Below the pieces are notes generated by a model, which saw only the letters and a program-made list of their open reading frames with translations, did not search any database and had not been told where the DNA came from. A stretch of DNA of 64,000 nt from Bacteroidota bacterium (GTDB lineage: Bacteria; Bacteroidota; Bacteroidia; B-17B0; Aurantibacillaceae), in contig JAFDXR010000014.1 in assembly GCA_018267825.1 (NCBI GenBank), positions 18,979-82,978 of the forward strand, read 5' to 3'. The translations under genes and the position numbers were made by a program. Each line of letters opens with the position of its first letter. Position 1 is the stretch's first letter. Shown here one piece after another: positions 25,624 through 34,330 of the stretch.

Positions 25624-26235
25624 ATGTCAAACCTAACTGAACCCGAAAAAAAGATTCTCGACGCCGCCAGAAAGGTGTTTGAGATCAATGGCTATGCAGG
25701 GGCCAGGATGCAGGAAATTGCAGACGAGGCGGAGATCAGCAAGGCCTCCTTACACTATTATTTCAGGAGTAAGGAGAACTTGTTTGAACGGATCTTCGAC
25801 GAGACCATGACCGATTTCATGCAACTTGTATCGACCTGGAACGATGATTCGGAAGACTGGGAAGCGAAACTTCGCCGGTTTATCTGCGAGTTTTTCTCGT
25901 TCCTGAAAACCAAGTCGCTTTTATTCATTATCGGCGAAATAAACAGGAATCCTGATCTGCTTCTCAGCCGCCGTAAAAAATCGAAGCCTAAGGCCAAATT
26001 CATTGAATATTTTGAAAGGCTTCAGGCAAACGGCAAGGTAGAGCCGGTGAATATGTATGTGATCTACATTTTCATGCACTCATTATGTTCTTACCCGATC
26101 CTGAATAGCCGGATGTTCCAGATGACAACAGGTTTAAATAATCATGATTTTGAGCAATTCATGAAAGAGTACCCCGACCAGGTAGCTGATTTATTAATTT
26201 TTTCATTAAAAAGAGGACTTAAAGAAACACGATGA
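25624..26235 (+). CDS. TetR/AcrR-family transcriptional repressor of the efflux operon
   Basis: A 203-residue regulator. The N-terminal helix-turn-helix is clear: KKILDAARKVFEINGYAGARMQEIADEAEISKASLHYYFRSKENLFERIF (about residues 8-57). The C-terminal ligand domain is divergent, as is usual. Its stop overlaps the start of the TolC-like gene (ATGA), and three efflux genes follow, so it is the likely ligand-responsive repressor of the operon, acting at the palindrome 25589-25604. Confidence 0.93.
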   Translation: MSNLTEPEKKILDAARKVFEINGYAGARMQEIADEAEISKASLHYYFRSKENLFERIFDETMTDFMQLVSTWNDDSEDWEAKLRRFICEFFSFLKTKSLLFIIGEINRNPDLLLSRRKKSKPKAKFIEYFERLQANGKVEPVNMYVIYIFMHSLCSYPILNSRMFQMTTGLNNHDFEQFMKEYPDQVADLLIFSLKRGLKETR

Positions 26236-27509
26236 ACATGACCAGATCTATCATTGCAGGCATTGCCGCCGTTTTTGCAGGTATGCACCTGTATGCCCAG
26301 CAACCAGAGCCTGTAACACTCGAACAGTTACAGGGTCTTGCCAGGGAGAACTATCCCTTACTGAAACAAAAACAGATGTATGCGGATATGGCAGGCAATA
26401 AAGTAAAACAACTGAATTCCAATTTTCTGCCCCAGGTAAGCTTAACCGGTCAGGCCACTTACCAGAGTGAAGTTACCGAACTGAACGTTCCTATACCCGG
26501 CGGTGGCGGTGGTTTCAAGCAGAAACCCGATCAGTATGCATTCGGCGTTGAGCTGAAAGAGAATCTGTTTGATTATGGTGCTGTGAAAACACAGAAGCAG
26601 CTCGAGCGCGAAAGTGGCGAAATCCAGAATCAGCAGGTGGAAACCGACATGATCAAACTGAAAGACAGGATCAATCAGCTGTATGGTAACATATACCTGC
26701 AACAGGAGAATAAAAAAATCATGCAGCTCCGTATTGCTGAACTGGATGCAAAACGGAAAAAGATGCAGTCAGCGGTTGATAATGGAGCAGCACTGCAAAG
26801 TAATTTTCTGGTGCTGGAATCGGAATACCTGTCTACAGAACAGAAAATTGAAGAGATCAACTCAAATCTCGTAGCATGGTTTAAAACATTATCGTTGCTG
26901 ACCAACAAAACAATGGATACCACCGTGGTGTTTGCAGAACCGGGTAAGCCAAAAACACTGCAGTCAACCATCATCCGCCCGGAATATAAGTTGTTTGATC
27001 TGCAGGCCAATTCACTGAAACTGCGTGAGAAAATGATCAACCGTGGTAACCTGCCAAAAGTGTTTGTATTCGGTCGCGGATACTACGGTCGTCCCGGCTA
27101 CAATTTCCTGAATAACGATTTCAGACCTTATGGTATGGTAGGGGCAGGCTTGAACTGGAATTTGTCGGCCTATTACACCAGCTCACGCGAGAAGAATAAC
27201 CTGCATATTAATAATGACCTTGTGAATAACCAGAAAAAATTATTTGATCTGAACCTGCAGACAACCCTGAGCCAACAGCAGGAAGAGATCAATAAACTGG
27301 AGAAGATGATCTTGATGGATGCTAAAATTGTTGAAGCTAAAACCAATGTCCGTAAGGCTTCATCAAGCCAGCTCGATAACGGGATCATTACATCTTCCGA
27401 CTATATTGTGGATTTGAACGCAGAGAACCAGGCCCAGTTCAATCTGAAACTCCACCAGATACAATTAATGATGGCCAAAGAAAACTATAACACAACATTA
27501 GGATATTAA
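26232..27509 (+). CDS. TolC-family outer-membrane efflux channel
   Basis: A 425-residue outer-membrane channel subunit with signal peptide MNMTRSIIAGIAAVFAGMHLYAQ. The body is the usual twofold coiled-coil/beta repeat of TolC proteins, seen in VTLEQLQGLARENYPLLKQKQ, YGNIYLQQENKKIMQLRIAELDAKRKKMQSAVDNGA and the second-half RKASSSQLDNGIITSSDYIVDLNAENQAQ. It would trimerise to form the exit duct for the EmrA/EmrB-like proteins encoded next. ATG 26232 overlaps the TetR stop by 4 nt. A second ATG six nt later is an equally possible start. Confidence 0.92.
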   Translation: MNMTRSIIAGIAAVFAGMHLYAQQPEPVTLEQLQGLARENYPLLKQKQMYADMAGNKVKQLNSNFLPQVSLTGQATYQSEVTELNVPIPGGGGGFKQKPDQYAFGVELKENLFDYGAVKTQKQLERESGEIQNQQVETDMIKLKDRINQLYGNIYLQQENKKIMQLRIAELDAKRKKMQSAVDNGAALQSNFLVLESEYLSTEQKIEEINSNLVAWFKTLSLLTNKTMDTTVVFAEPGKPKTLQSTIIRPEYKLFDLQANSLKLREKMINRGNLPKVFVFGRGYYGRPGYNFLNNDFRPYGMVGAGLNWNLSAYYTSSREKNNLHINNDLVNNQKKLFDLNLQTTLSQQQEEINKLEKMILMDAKIVEAKTNVRKASSSQLDNGIITSSDYIVDLNAENQAQFNLKLHQIQLMMAKENYNTTLGY

Positions 27510-27532
27510 TTCAAATAAAGCACTCAGAAAAC

Positions 27533-28687
27533 ATGGAAAACAACAATAACACCCAAACACAAGCTCAAGCGGAAACCAAGCACCATGCCAACGGTAAGAC
27601 CGGGGAGGAAGGCAGGAAGCCGGCTAATAAAAAGAAACGCCTGATGATTTTGGGAATCATCGCCACAGTTATTATCGTGATTGTATCAACCATCTGGATT
27701 ACATCCATGGGGCATGAAAGCACCGACAATGCACAGCTCGATGCTACAATTACACCTGTAAGAGCTGTTGTACAGGGGTTTGTTACGGAGGTTCGTTTTA
27801 CCGACAACCAGCAGGTTAAAAAAGGCGATACACTTATTGTAATTGATCGTAAAGATTATGTGGCTAAACTGGCACAGGCACAGGCTGCCCTGGAAAGTGC
27901 CAAAGCACAGCTTGAAATTGCAAAATCAGGAGCAAGCTCTGCTGAGTCAAATGCCACAGCCTCGGTGTTGAACAGCCAGGCTGCCAAAGACAATATCACA
28001 ACAGCTCAGGCCCGTTTGACCAAAGCAGAGAAGGAGATGACCCGCGTTGACAAAATGCTGAAAGATGGTGCTGCAACCCAGCAACAATTTGATGCGACCA
28101 AGGCCGAGTATGAAACAGCGAAAGCCCAGCATGATATGATTGTAAAACAATTTGAGGCATCTTCGTCGCAGGCTACGGGGGCTCAATCGCAGGCAGAAGC
28201 TCAGAAATCACAGATTATCCTGGCAACAGCCATGGTGAAACAGCGTGAAGCAGAACTGGCCCTCGCGCAGAATCAATACAACAACACCGCTGTGTTGGCT
28301 CCGTTTGATGGCATCATTTCCAAAAAATCGATTGAAGTAGGGCAATACCTGCAGGTGAGCGCTCCGGTGTGTTCGGCCGTAGATATTAATAATCTATATG
28401 TATCGGCTAACTTCAAAGAAACACAGATTGAAGAAATGCGCCCTGGTCAGGAAGTTGAAATTAAAGTGGATGCATTCCCGAAAGCGTTCGTAAAAGGGAC
28501 ATTGCAGAGTTTTGGTGGCGCAACGGGAGCTAAATTTTCTTTACTGCCCCCGGATAATGCTACAGGTAATTTCGTGAAAATAACGCAGCGTGTACCGGTT
28601 CGTATTGCCATTACCGAATATCCGAAAGAGCTTGCAGGTATGTTATTGCCGGGATTAAGCGCTGTTGTAGATATTAAAACCAAATAA
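27533..28687 (+). CDS. HlyD/EmrA-family membrane-fusion protein
   Basis: A 384-residue periplasmic adaptor. A polar N-terminus is followed by one TM helix (about 36-58, LMILGIIATVIIVIVSTIW). Then come the lipoyl half-motif (VRAVVQGFVTEVRFTDNQQVKKGDTLIVID), an Ala-rich coiled-coil hairpin (about 100-230), and the second lipoyl half with beta-barrel (VLAPFDGIISKKSIEVGQYLQVSAPVCSAVD). It links the inner-membrane EmrB-like pump to the TolC-like channel. It lies 23 nt after the channel gene and 8 nt before the pump gene. Confidence 0.94.
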   Translation: MENNNNTQTQAQAETKHHANGKTGEEGRKPANKKKRLMILGIIATVIIVIVSTIWITSMGHESTDNAQLDATITPVRAVVQGFVTEVRFTDNQQVKKGDTLIVIDRKDYVAKLAQAQAALESAKAQLEIAKSGASSAESNATASVLNSQAAKDNITTAQARLTKAEKEMTRVDKMLKDGAATQQQFDATKAEYETAKAQHDMIVKQFEASSSQATGAQSQAEAQKSQIILATAMVKQREAELALAQNQYNNTAVLAPFDGIISKKSIEVGQYLQVSAPVCSAVDINNLYVSANFKETQIEEMRPGQEVEIKVDAFPKAFVKGTLQSFGGATGAKFSLLPPDNATGNFVKITQRVPVRIAITEYPKELAGMLLPGLSAVVDIKTK

Positions 28688-28695
28688 TAGAAATC

Positions 28696-30282
28696 TTGAG
28701 CACAACAACTTTACAGGCTCCGGCACAAATTCAGTATCCTACCGGATTCACCAAGTGGATTACGGTGATCACTGCAATCAGCTGTGCTATCCTGGAGCTT
28801 ATCGATACAACGATTGTGAATGTTGGTTTGCGTGAGATCAGTGGAAGTATTGGTGCCACCACCACAGAGATTGCCTGGGTAACGACATCCTATGCCATCT
28901 CCAATGTGATCATCATCCCGCTGACCAGTATGCTTTCCGATCTTTTCGGTCGAAGAATTTATTTTACAGGATCGGTGATTCTGTTTACAGTTGCTTCCAT
29001 TATGTGCGGACTCTCCGGAAGCCTGTGGACCCTGGTGTTCTGGCGTTTCGTGCAGGGCCTTGGTGGCGGCGGACTGTTATCTACAGCGCAAACGATTATC
29101 ATTGGTGCATTTCCTCCCGAAAAAATAAGTACAGCCAACGCTATTTTTGGTATGGGTATGATCATGGGGCCTACTTTTGGTCCAGCTCTGGGTGGTTATA
29201 TCCTGGATCACCAGACCTGGCACTGGATCTTTTTTGTGAATATTCCGATAGGCATTGCGGCAACGTTTTTATCCTGGACTTATATCACTAACAGGCCGGG
29301 TGCTGTAAAACCCAGGAAGATCGACTGGTGGGGTATTATATTCCTGGTCATGGCCATTGGCTCACTGCAGTATGTGCTGGAAGAAGGCACCTCTAAAGAC
29401 TGGTTCGAAAGTTCAGAAATTGTAATCATGTCAATGGTTTCGTTGTTTGGCCTGGTCGCTTTTATCTACAGGGAACTCAGCATTGATTATCCGGCAGTGA
29501 ATATCAGGCTTTACAAAAATTATAACCTGACCATGGGGAGTATTATGAACCTGATGCTTGGTATGCTATTGTTCGGCACAGTATTTATATTTCCGCTTTT
29601 CGTACAGATATCGTTGGGCTGGACTCCATTGAAAACAGGCCTGTTTATGATTCCAGGGGCTTTATGTTCGGCCTTTGCCATGCCTCTGGTGGGGAATCTG
29701 CTGAACAAAGGAGCCAACCCGAAGCTCATTATTATAATAGGGATCATCATGACGTTCTTTTTCGTACTCATGCTTGGCTATGCTTCCCCGGACTCCAATG
29801 AAAGTAACTTTTACCTGCCATTTGTTTTGCGTGGATTTGGTTTGGCTTTTATGATGTCGCCGATTCTTGCCCTGGCAGTAGGAGGACTCAAGGGTAAAGA
29901 TATGACTCAGGCCGTAGGGCTTGCGAATATGGTGCGGCAATTGGGTGGTGCTATTGGCATTGCATTGATTAACCTTTATCTCACCTCTGTGAATGCGCAG
30001 GCAAGAAGTAATATGCTGGGCTATATCAATCCATATAACACAGTGGCCAGCGACCGTTTGAATATGCTGACACAGAATTTTATGTCGCAGGGTTTTGATC
30101 CGGAACGTTCGCAGGCACTGGCCAACCAGATGCTGGAAGGCGCTCTGTACAGGCAACAGGCTATGGTGAGCTATAACCAGGGTTTTTTAATGGTGGCTTT
30201 TGCCATTCTTTTTGCAATCCCTGTGGTATTAATGATCCGCTATAAAAAGGGAACCAAAAGTAAAATGATTTCAGACCACTAA
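28696..30282 (+). CDS. DHA2-family (EmrB/QacA) MFS drug exporter, TTG start
   Basis: A 528-residue major-facilitator antiporter with about 14 TM helices, exporting hydrophobic or cationic compounds with proton import. WVTTSYAISNVIIIPLTSMLSDLFGRR is the DHA2 motif-A region, and RFVQGLGGGGLLSTAQTII plus GMIMGPTFGPALGGYI are motif B and C regions. The only start that keeps TM1 intact is TTG at 28696. The first in-frame ATG lies after TM2 has begun, and a GTG about 25 codons in would cut TM1. Complete operon: repressor, channel, adaptor, pump. Confidence 0.93.
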   Translation: MSTTTLQAPAQIQYPTGFTKWITVITAISCAILELIDTTIVNVGLREISGSIGATTTEIAWVTTSYAISNVIIIPLTSMLSDLFGRRIYFTGSVILFTVASIMCGLSGSLWTLVFWRFVQGLGGGGLLSTAQTIIIGAFPPEKISTANAIFGMGMIMGPTFGPALGGYILDHQTWHWIFFVNIPIGIAATFLSWTYITNRPGAVKPRKIDWWGIIFLVMAIGSLQYVLEEGTSKDWFESSEIVIMSMVSLFGLVAFIYRELSIDYPAVNIRLYKNYNLTMGSIMNLMLGMLLFGTVFIFPLFVQISLGWTPLKTGLFMIPGALCSAFAMPLVGNLLNKGANPKLIIIIGIIMTFFFVLMLGYASPDSNESNFYLPFVLRGFGLAFMMSPILALAVGGLKGKDMTQAVGLANMVRQLGGAIGIALINLYLTSVNAQARSNMLGYINPYNTVASDRLNMLTQNFMSQGFDPERSQALANQMLEGALYRQQAMVSYNQGFLMVAFAILFAIPVVLMIRYKKGTKSKMISDH

Positions 30283-30301
30283 AGAGGTTCGGTATGTTTG
30301 T

Positions 30302-30349
30302 AATTCCCCTGTTTGTTTTGTAATTTTCTATTTTACAAACAGGGGAATT
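30302..30349 (+). repeat. 15-bp perfect inverted repeat between the efflux operon and osmC
   Basis: AATTCCCCTGTTTGT (30302-30316) and ACAAACAGGGGAATT (30335-30349) flank an 18-nt AT-rich loop. It ends 4 nt before the osmC-like ATG and starts 19 nt after the pump stop. The following bases are not a T run on either strand, so it is either an atypical terminator or an operator/RNA control element of the downstream genes. Confidence 0.7.
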
Positions 30350-30353
30350 TATC

Positions 30354-30746
30354 ATGATAAGCATTCAGGCACAGATCCGGCAGGAGCATTATAAAACGAG
30401 CATTCGTTCAGAGTTGAATACGCTGGTGGCCGATGAGCCGGTGTCGCACGGAGGGGAGGAAAAGGGGTTTTCACCTTCGGGTCTTCTGGCTTCATCTCTC
30501 GGTGCCTGCACCTGTATTACACTCCGTATGTATGCTGATCGTAAACAATGGCCACTCGATGGCGTTGATGTAGAAGTATCGTTGGAGTGGTCGGCAGAAA
30601 AGCAGCAAACCAATATAAACCGTAATATTACCCTGATGGGTGCATTAAGCGATGACCAGCGCGAGCGTTTATTGCAGATCGCCAATCAATGCCCTGTGCA
30701 TAAAATGCTGTCACATCCCATTCACATACAAAGCCAATTTTTATGA
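30354..30746 (+). CDS. OsmC-family peroxiredoxin-like protein
   Basis: A 130-residue OsmC/YhfA-type protein. GFSPSGLLASSLGACTCITLRMYADRKQWPLDGVDVEVSLEW carries the first conserved Cys in the helix after the P-S-G-LLASSLGAC motif, and the second conserved Cys is in IANQCPVHKMLSHPI. These two Cys reduce organic hydroperoxides in characterised members. Its stop overlaps the start of the following iron-sulfur gene by 4 nt (ATGA). A strong inverted repeat lies just upstream of its ATG. Confidence 0.93.
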   Translation: MISIQAQIRQEHYKTSIRSELNTLVADEPVSHGGEEKGFSPSGLLASSLGACTCITLRMYADRKQWPLDGVDVEVSLEWSAEKQQTNINRNITLMGALSDDQRERLLQIANQCPVHKMLSHPIHIQSQFL

Positions 30747-31183
30747 AAGAAATAACCAAAACCTATAGCAACGGAGAAGTCACTATTGTATGGAAGCCTC
30801 ATGTATGCATTCATTCAACGATTTGCTGGAAAGGTGCAGCTGGATTGTCGCAGGTGTTTAACCCGGCCGAAAAACCCTGGATAAAACCCGAAGGTGCAAC
30901 CACCGCGCGTATTGTAGAACAGGTAAAGAAATGCCCGTCGGGAGCTCTGACTTATTACATGAATGCCGATGGGCATACGCGGGAAGATATTTCGGTAGAA
31001 ACGATAGCAGAGGTTTCACCAAACGGACCATTGCTGGTATATGGAAACATTGTGGTGAAGGAAAAAGACGGCCATGAAACCCATAAAAATAAAGTCACTG
31101 CTTTTTGCCGTTGCGGAGGCTCCGGAAATAAACCGTATTGCGATGGTACCCACACTAAAATAGGTTTCAAAGACGAGGCCTGA
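30743..31183 (+). CDS. Fusion of divergent 4Fe-4S (Fer4_19) and CDGSH iron-sulfur domains
   Basis: A 146-residue protein with two iron-sulfur modules. The N-terminal about 70 residues are the Fer4_19 type, with VWKPHVCIHSTICWKG and VKKCPSGALTY supplying the cluster Cys residues. The C-terminal module FCRCGGSGNKPYCDGTHTKIGF has the CDGSH pattern C-x-C-x(8)-C-D-G-x-H, which binds a redox-active 2Fe-2S cluster through three Cys and one His. It is translationally coupled to the OsmC-like gene, hinting at a shared peroxide or redox task. The precise role is unknown. Confidence 0.88.
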   Translation: MKEITKTYSNGEVTIVWKPHVCIHSTICWKGAAGLSQVFNPAEKPWIKPEGATTARIVEQVKKCPSGALTYYMNADGHTREDISVETIAEVSPNGPLLVYGNIVVKEKDGHETHKNKVTAFCRCGGSGNKPYCDGTHTKIGFKDEA

Positions 31184-31192
31184 GAAAATAGA

Positions 31193-32119
31193 TTATTTCA
31201 TCATGGATGTGCGCTTTACAAGGTAGGCATAAAGCACATTTTCAAAGCCCTGGTTTATATCGGCTTCTACAAAGTCGATATGATACTGCCCGCATTTTAG
31301 TTTCAGGTTTTCTGTGTATTTGAGTGTTTTAGAAGTATACAACTCTTTAACCTGTTGCGGATTCAGTTTTATTTCTTCATTGGTTTCCATGTCAATGAAG
31401 CGATACGGACGATTTTCAAATTCAAAGTCCAGCTCTGATTTTTTATCGGTTACATGAAATAAAATAACTTCATGTTTTTTATAGCGCAGGTGCTGAAGCG
31501 CCGAGAAGATGGCTTCCTGGTCGTCGGCCTGTTCAAACATGTCGCTGAAAATAACCACGAGCGAACGCTGATGAATGATCTCAGCAATCTGGTTCAGTGC
31601 TTTGGCCGAATCTGTTGCCAGCCCCGGTTTGTATAAGGCCGGATCCAGCAGGGTTTCCAGCTCATGGTACATCATTTTTTGCTGGGTCGGGTTGCTTTTG
31701 GCCTTATAGTGTTTCGAAATATCTGTATCGAACAGAGTCAGACCCGGTGCGTCGCGTTGGGTTTTCAGGAGTTCGATCAATGCGGCCGCCGAATATACCG
31801 AAAACGCCAGCTTGTTGTTCTTTGCCGGTTTTTCGTTTTCGAGGGGAAAGAACATGGACGATGAGCAATCGATAATGATCTGGCAGCGCAGGTTGGTTTC
31901 TTCTTCGTAACGCTTTACAAATAATTTATCCGTACGGGCAAATAATTTCCAGTCGATATGCCTGGTGCTTTCGCCGGGATTATAAATCCGGTGTTCGGCA
32001 AATTCGACAGAGAATCCGTGAAACGGGCTTTTATGTAAACCTGTAATAAAGCCTTCGACCACTTGTTTGGCAAACAGCTCCAGGTTTGAGAAAGGTTCTA
32101 TGCGTTGTCTTTCAATCAC
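31193..32119 (-). CDS. DUF58 family protein (MoxR-associated, vWA-like)
   Basis: A 308-residue cytoplasmic protein. HRIYNPGESTRHIDWKLFARTDKLFVKRYEEE is the DUF58 signature, and it leads into a von Willebrand A-like fold with the metal-site motif DCSSSM (D-x-S-x-S). In Bacteroidota such proteins usually accompany a MoxR AAA+ ATPase and Batl-type vWA proteins. None of those is adjacent here. Its ATG overlaps the stop of the GT-C protein by 4 nt on the minus strand. Function unproven; a chaperone-like assembly role is the family hypothesis. Confidence 0.88.
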   Translation of the reverse strand: MIERQRIEPFSNLELFAKQVVEGFITGLHKSPFHGFSVEFAEHRIYNPGESTRHIDWKLFARTDKLFVKRYEEETNLRCQIIIDCSSSMFFPLENEKPAKNNKLAFSVYSAAALIELLKTQRDAPGLTLFDTDISKHYKAKSNPTQQKMMYHELETLLDPALYKPGLATDSAKALNQIAEIIHQRSLVVIFSDMFEQADDQEAIFSALQHLRYKKHEVILFHVTDKKSELDFEFENRPYRFIDMETNEEIKLNPQQVKELYTSKTLKYTENLKLKCGQYHIDFVEADINQGFENVLYAYLVKRTSMMK

Positions 32120-33705
32120 GGTTGTTCCAGTTTATAAATTTCAACATGTTTGAATTGTCCGATCTTATTTTTAAGATAGGGCTCAACCCCTTTCTCTTTC
32201 TTGATTTCCGGGTTATTAATAACCAGGTATTTTGCGCCTTGCGCCATGTCATTTTTTATGAAAGTGGTATCGGCATAACCATTCACACCCATGCCTGTAA
32301 ATCCTTTCTGATCCATGAGATACAGCGTGATGTTGAAGCTTTGATCCGGGATACTTACCACTTTGTCGGTACGCTGTATGCCCAGACTTCGGAGGTAAGG
32401 TGTGATTTCTTCCAGTGGTTTGATGGTGTTGTCGTAATTCCAGTGAAACCAACGCCAATAGCTGGCTTCTTCGTTTGTAACACCAAGAAATGTTTTAGCG
32501 ATCTTGCTTTCTTCAAATGTCCTCAACCTGAAAATAGCACATGAATAATAAACGGAGTAGGCTAAGAAAAATACAATAATGATATTCAGTTTTTTATTGA
32601 GCTTTAAATAATCAGATTTCATGAATGACCCGAAACCTATAATGATCATAATAGGGAAGATAATTTGTGTGATTAAATAGTAATCGTGAACGTTAAAAAC
32701 TTTAAAAAACAGGAGAATAAAAGCGGATGTGAACAAGGCAGAAATTATAAGCGCAATTCTCACAAACATTTCCAGTTTTTTCAGATTCAGGAGTAACCAG
32801 ATAAAAAGCCCAAGTATTAAAAACAATGCTGCTTTATTAAATGAGGTATTCAGGTGATCATTGACTAGAAATCTTGCAGTTTCTAATATTTTAAAAGGCT
32901 CCATTTTCCATATCGGTAAAAAGCCCATCAGGAATACACCGTCACTGTTGTTATTATTATAGGCCAGGGCCCAGCGATACCAGGCCAGGATCAGAATGGC
33001 GCTTAAAGGGAAAGCAATGAGTGGAATTATTTTCTTCGGAAACAGGAGACCCTGATCACGCATGGTTTTGATGTTGAATAAATCGCAGAGGCTGATAACC
33101 CCGATGATGATAAGGACGGAACCGGCACTCGCTTTGAGCAGAGCTGCCAGTGTGGCGGCAATAATGGCAATGATAAACCAAAGCATTTTGCGGCGGTGCA
33201 TGAAAAGCAAAAAAGAGCTCAGCCCGATAATGGCAAAGGAAAGTGCCGGAACATCGGCGAGGAAATTGAAAGAATAATAAGAGAGGAGCGGGGAGGCCAC
33301 GATCAGCAATGTTCCGCAATAGGCGTAGAACCAGGAACGCGAGGTTTCGTAGATGCCTGCAAACAGAAAGAGCAGTGCAATTGTATAGATGAAAAGTTCA
33401 AGGAAGCGGTACCAGTATTCATGTTCGCCAAACATCTTCCACAACATGGCTACGCTGTAGTTCATCAGGGGCAGTTCGCTCACTGCTTTCCCGTCGCCGT
33501 CGCCCTGCCAGTGAATTTTTGGAGAGAAGAAGTGCATGCCTTCTTCATAATAGTTCTTTGTAAAAGAGAGGCAGTCTGTCTGGCGCCACTGGTGTATGGA
33601 GTGCGGCCTGGTTCTGAACATATCGGCATACCCATAGAACAGGTATATGCCGGTCAGTAATACAAGTAAAACAACCAGATGATGCTTAAGTGTAAAGCGA
33701 GCCAT
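32116..33705 (-). CDS. ArnT-like GT-C membrane glycosyltransferase, first copy
   Basis: A 529-residue polytopic protein with about 11-12 TM segments. It has the GT39/GT83 layout: a first periplasmic loop with acidic residues (HSIHQWRQTDCLSFTKNYYEEGMHFFSPKIHW) and a soluble C-terminal domain of about 120 residues. It is probably a polyprenyl-phosphate-sugar-dependent transferase acting on the periplasmic side. The H-x-W-R-Q-T motif recurs in the protein at 40151-41566, so the two are paralogues. A terminator shared with HU lies upstream at 33744-33774. Confidence 0.82.
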   Translation of the reverse strand: MARFTLKHHLVVLLVLLTGIYLFYGYADMFRTRPHSIHQWRQTDCLSFTKNYYEEGMHFFSPKIHWQGDGDGKAVSELPLMNYSVAMLWKMFGEHEYWYRFLELFIYTIALLFLFAGIYETSRSWFYAYCGTLLIVASPLLSYYSFNFLADVPALSFAIIGLSSFLLFMHRRKMLWFIIAIIAATLAALLKASAGSVLIIIGVISLCDLFNIKTMRDQGLLFPKKIIPLIAFPLSAILILAWYRWALAYNNNNSDGVFLMGFLPIWKMEPFKILETARFLVNDHLNTSFNKAALFLILGLFIWLLLNLKKLEMFVRIALIISALFTSAFILLFFKVFNVHDYYLITQIIFPIMIIIGFGSFMKSDYLKLNKKLNIIIVFFLAYSVYYSCAIFRLRTFEESKIAKTFLGVTNEEASYWRWFHWNYDNTIKPLEEITPYLRSLGIQRTDKVVSIPDQSFNITLYLMDQKGFTGMGVNGYADTTFIKNDMAQGAKYLVINNPEIKKEKGVEPYLKNKIGQFKHVEIYKLEQP

Positions 33706-33743
33706 ATGGGTAAAGATACTATTATTTGAAAAGCTGGTAAAAT

Positions 33744-33774
33744 AAAAAACCCCGCCGTATAGGCAGGGTTTTTT
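33744..33774 (-). terminator. Intrinsic terminator of the HU gene
   Basis: The minus strand reads AAAAAACCCTGCC-tatac-GGCGGGGTTTTTT with a single mismatch in the stem. It lies 18 nt after the HU stop. The T and A runs on both sides could also let it work in the other orientation. Confidence 0.85.
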
Positions 33775-33791
33775 ATTTAATCTTAAGCAGA

Positions 33792-34076
33792 TTATTTTCC
33801 TTTGTTAACTGAACCAGATAACTCAGAACCAGCTTTAAATTTCACTACTTTTTTAGCAGCAATTTTAATTTCTTTACCAGTTTGTGGGTTACGGCCAGTA
33901 CGTGCAGCACGTTTAGCTACTGAAAAAGAACCGAAACCTACTAAAGATACACGGTTACCTTTTTTCAGGTCTTTAGAGATAGCTTCGATAGTTGCGTCTA
34001 ATGCACGACCAGCGTCAGCTTTAGTTAATTTTGCGCTTGCAGCGATTGCGTCGATTAATTCTGCTTTGTTTGCCAT
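33792..34076 (-). CDS. hup: HU-family DNA-binding protein
   Basis: A 94-residue histone-like nucleoid protein. The dimerisation half is [33 protein letters not shown], and the DNA-wrapping arm is [30 protein letters not shown], including the intercalating Pro. It bends and compacts DNA. Its own promoter (-7 at 34123-34130) and terminator make it a single-gene unit. Confidence 0.97.
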   Translation of the reverse strand: MANKAELIDAIAASAKLTKADAGRALDATIEAISKDLKKGNRVSLVGFGSFSVAKRAARTGRNPQTGKEIKIAAKKVVKFKAGSELSGSVNKGK

Positions 34077-34122
34077 TTTTTTTTGTTTTTAAGGATTAAA
34101 CATTAATTACTTTTAACAAGAA

Positions 34123-34152
34123 CAAATTTATACTGTATTCCTTATCTGTCAA
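34123..34152 (-). promoter_or_regulatory. -33/-7 promoter of the HU gene
   Basis: On the minus strand TTG (34152-34150, within CTTGAC) and TAAATTTG (34130-34123) are separated by 19 nt, the preferred Bacteroidota spacing. The HU start codon is 46 nt downstream. Confidence 0.6.
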
Positions 34153-34189
34153 GTATCCCGGACAAAAAAACGGCTATTTTGTTGATAAA

Positions 34190-34259
34190 TCGGCCTATTG
34201 TTAATAAGTGTGCCCTGTAACCCATTAAAAACAGGCTTTTTTGACCCCTGATAGGCCGA
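34190..34259. repeat. Nested inverted repeats in the HU-fmt intergenic region
   Basis: TCGGCCTAT (34190-34198) pairs with ATAGGCCGA (34251-34259). Inside it CCTGT (34214-34218) can pair with ACAGG (34231-34235), which is followed by a T run. A further T run on the minus strand (revcomp of 34164-34170) follows the outer element. It may be the 3' end or terminator region of fmt, or a structured RNA. I see no open frame here. Confidence 0.35.
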
Positions 34260-34330
34260 AATAGACCGTATGAGCCTGCTACGTGCTCCTGTAGTTTGGC
34301 ATTCCCTATAAACAGTAGCTTGTTGAATTA

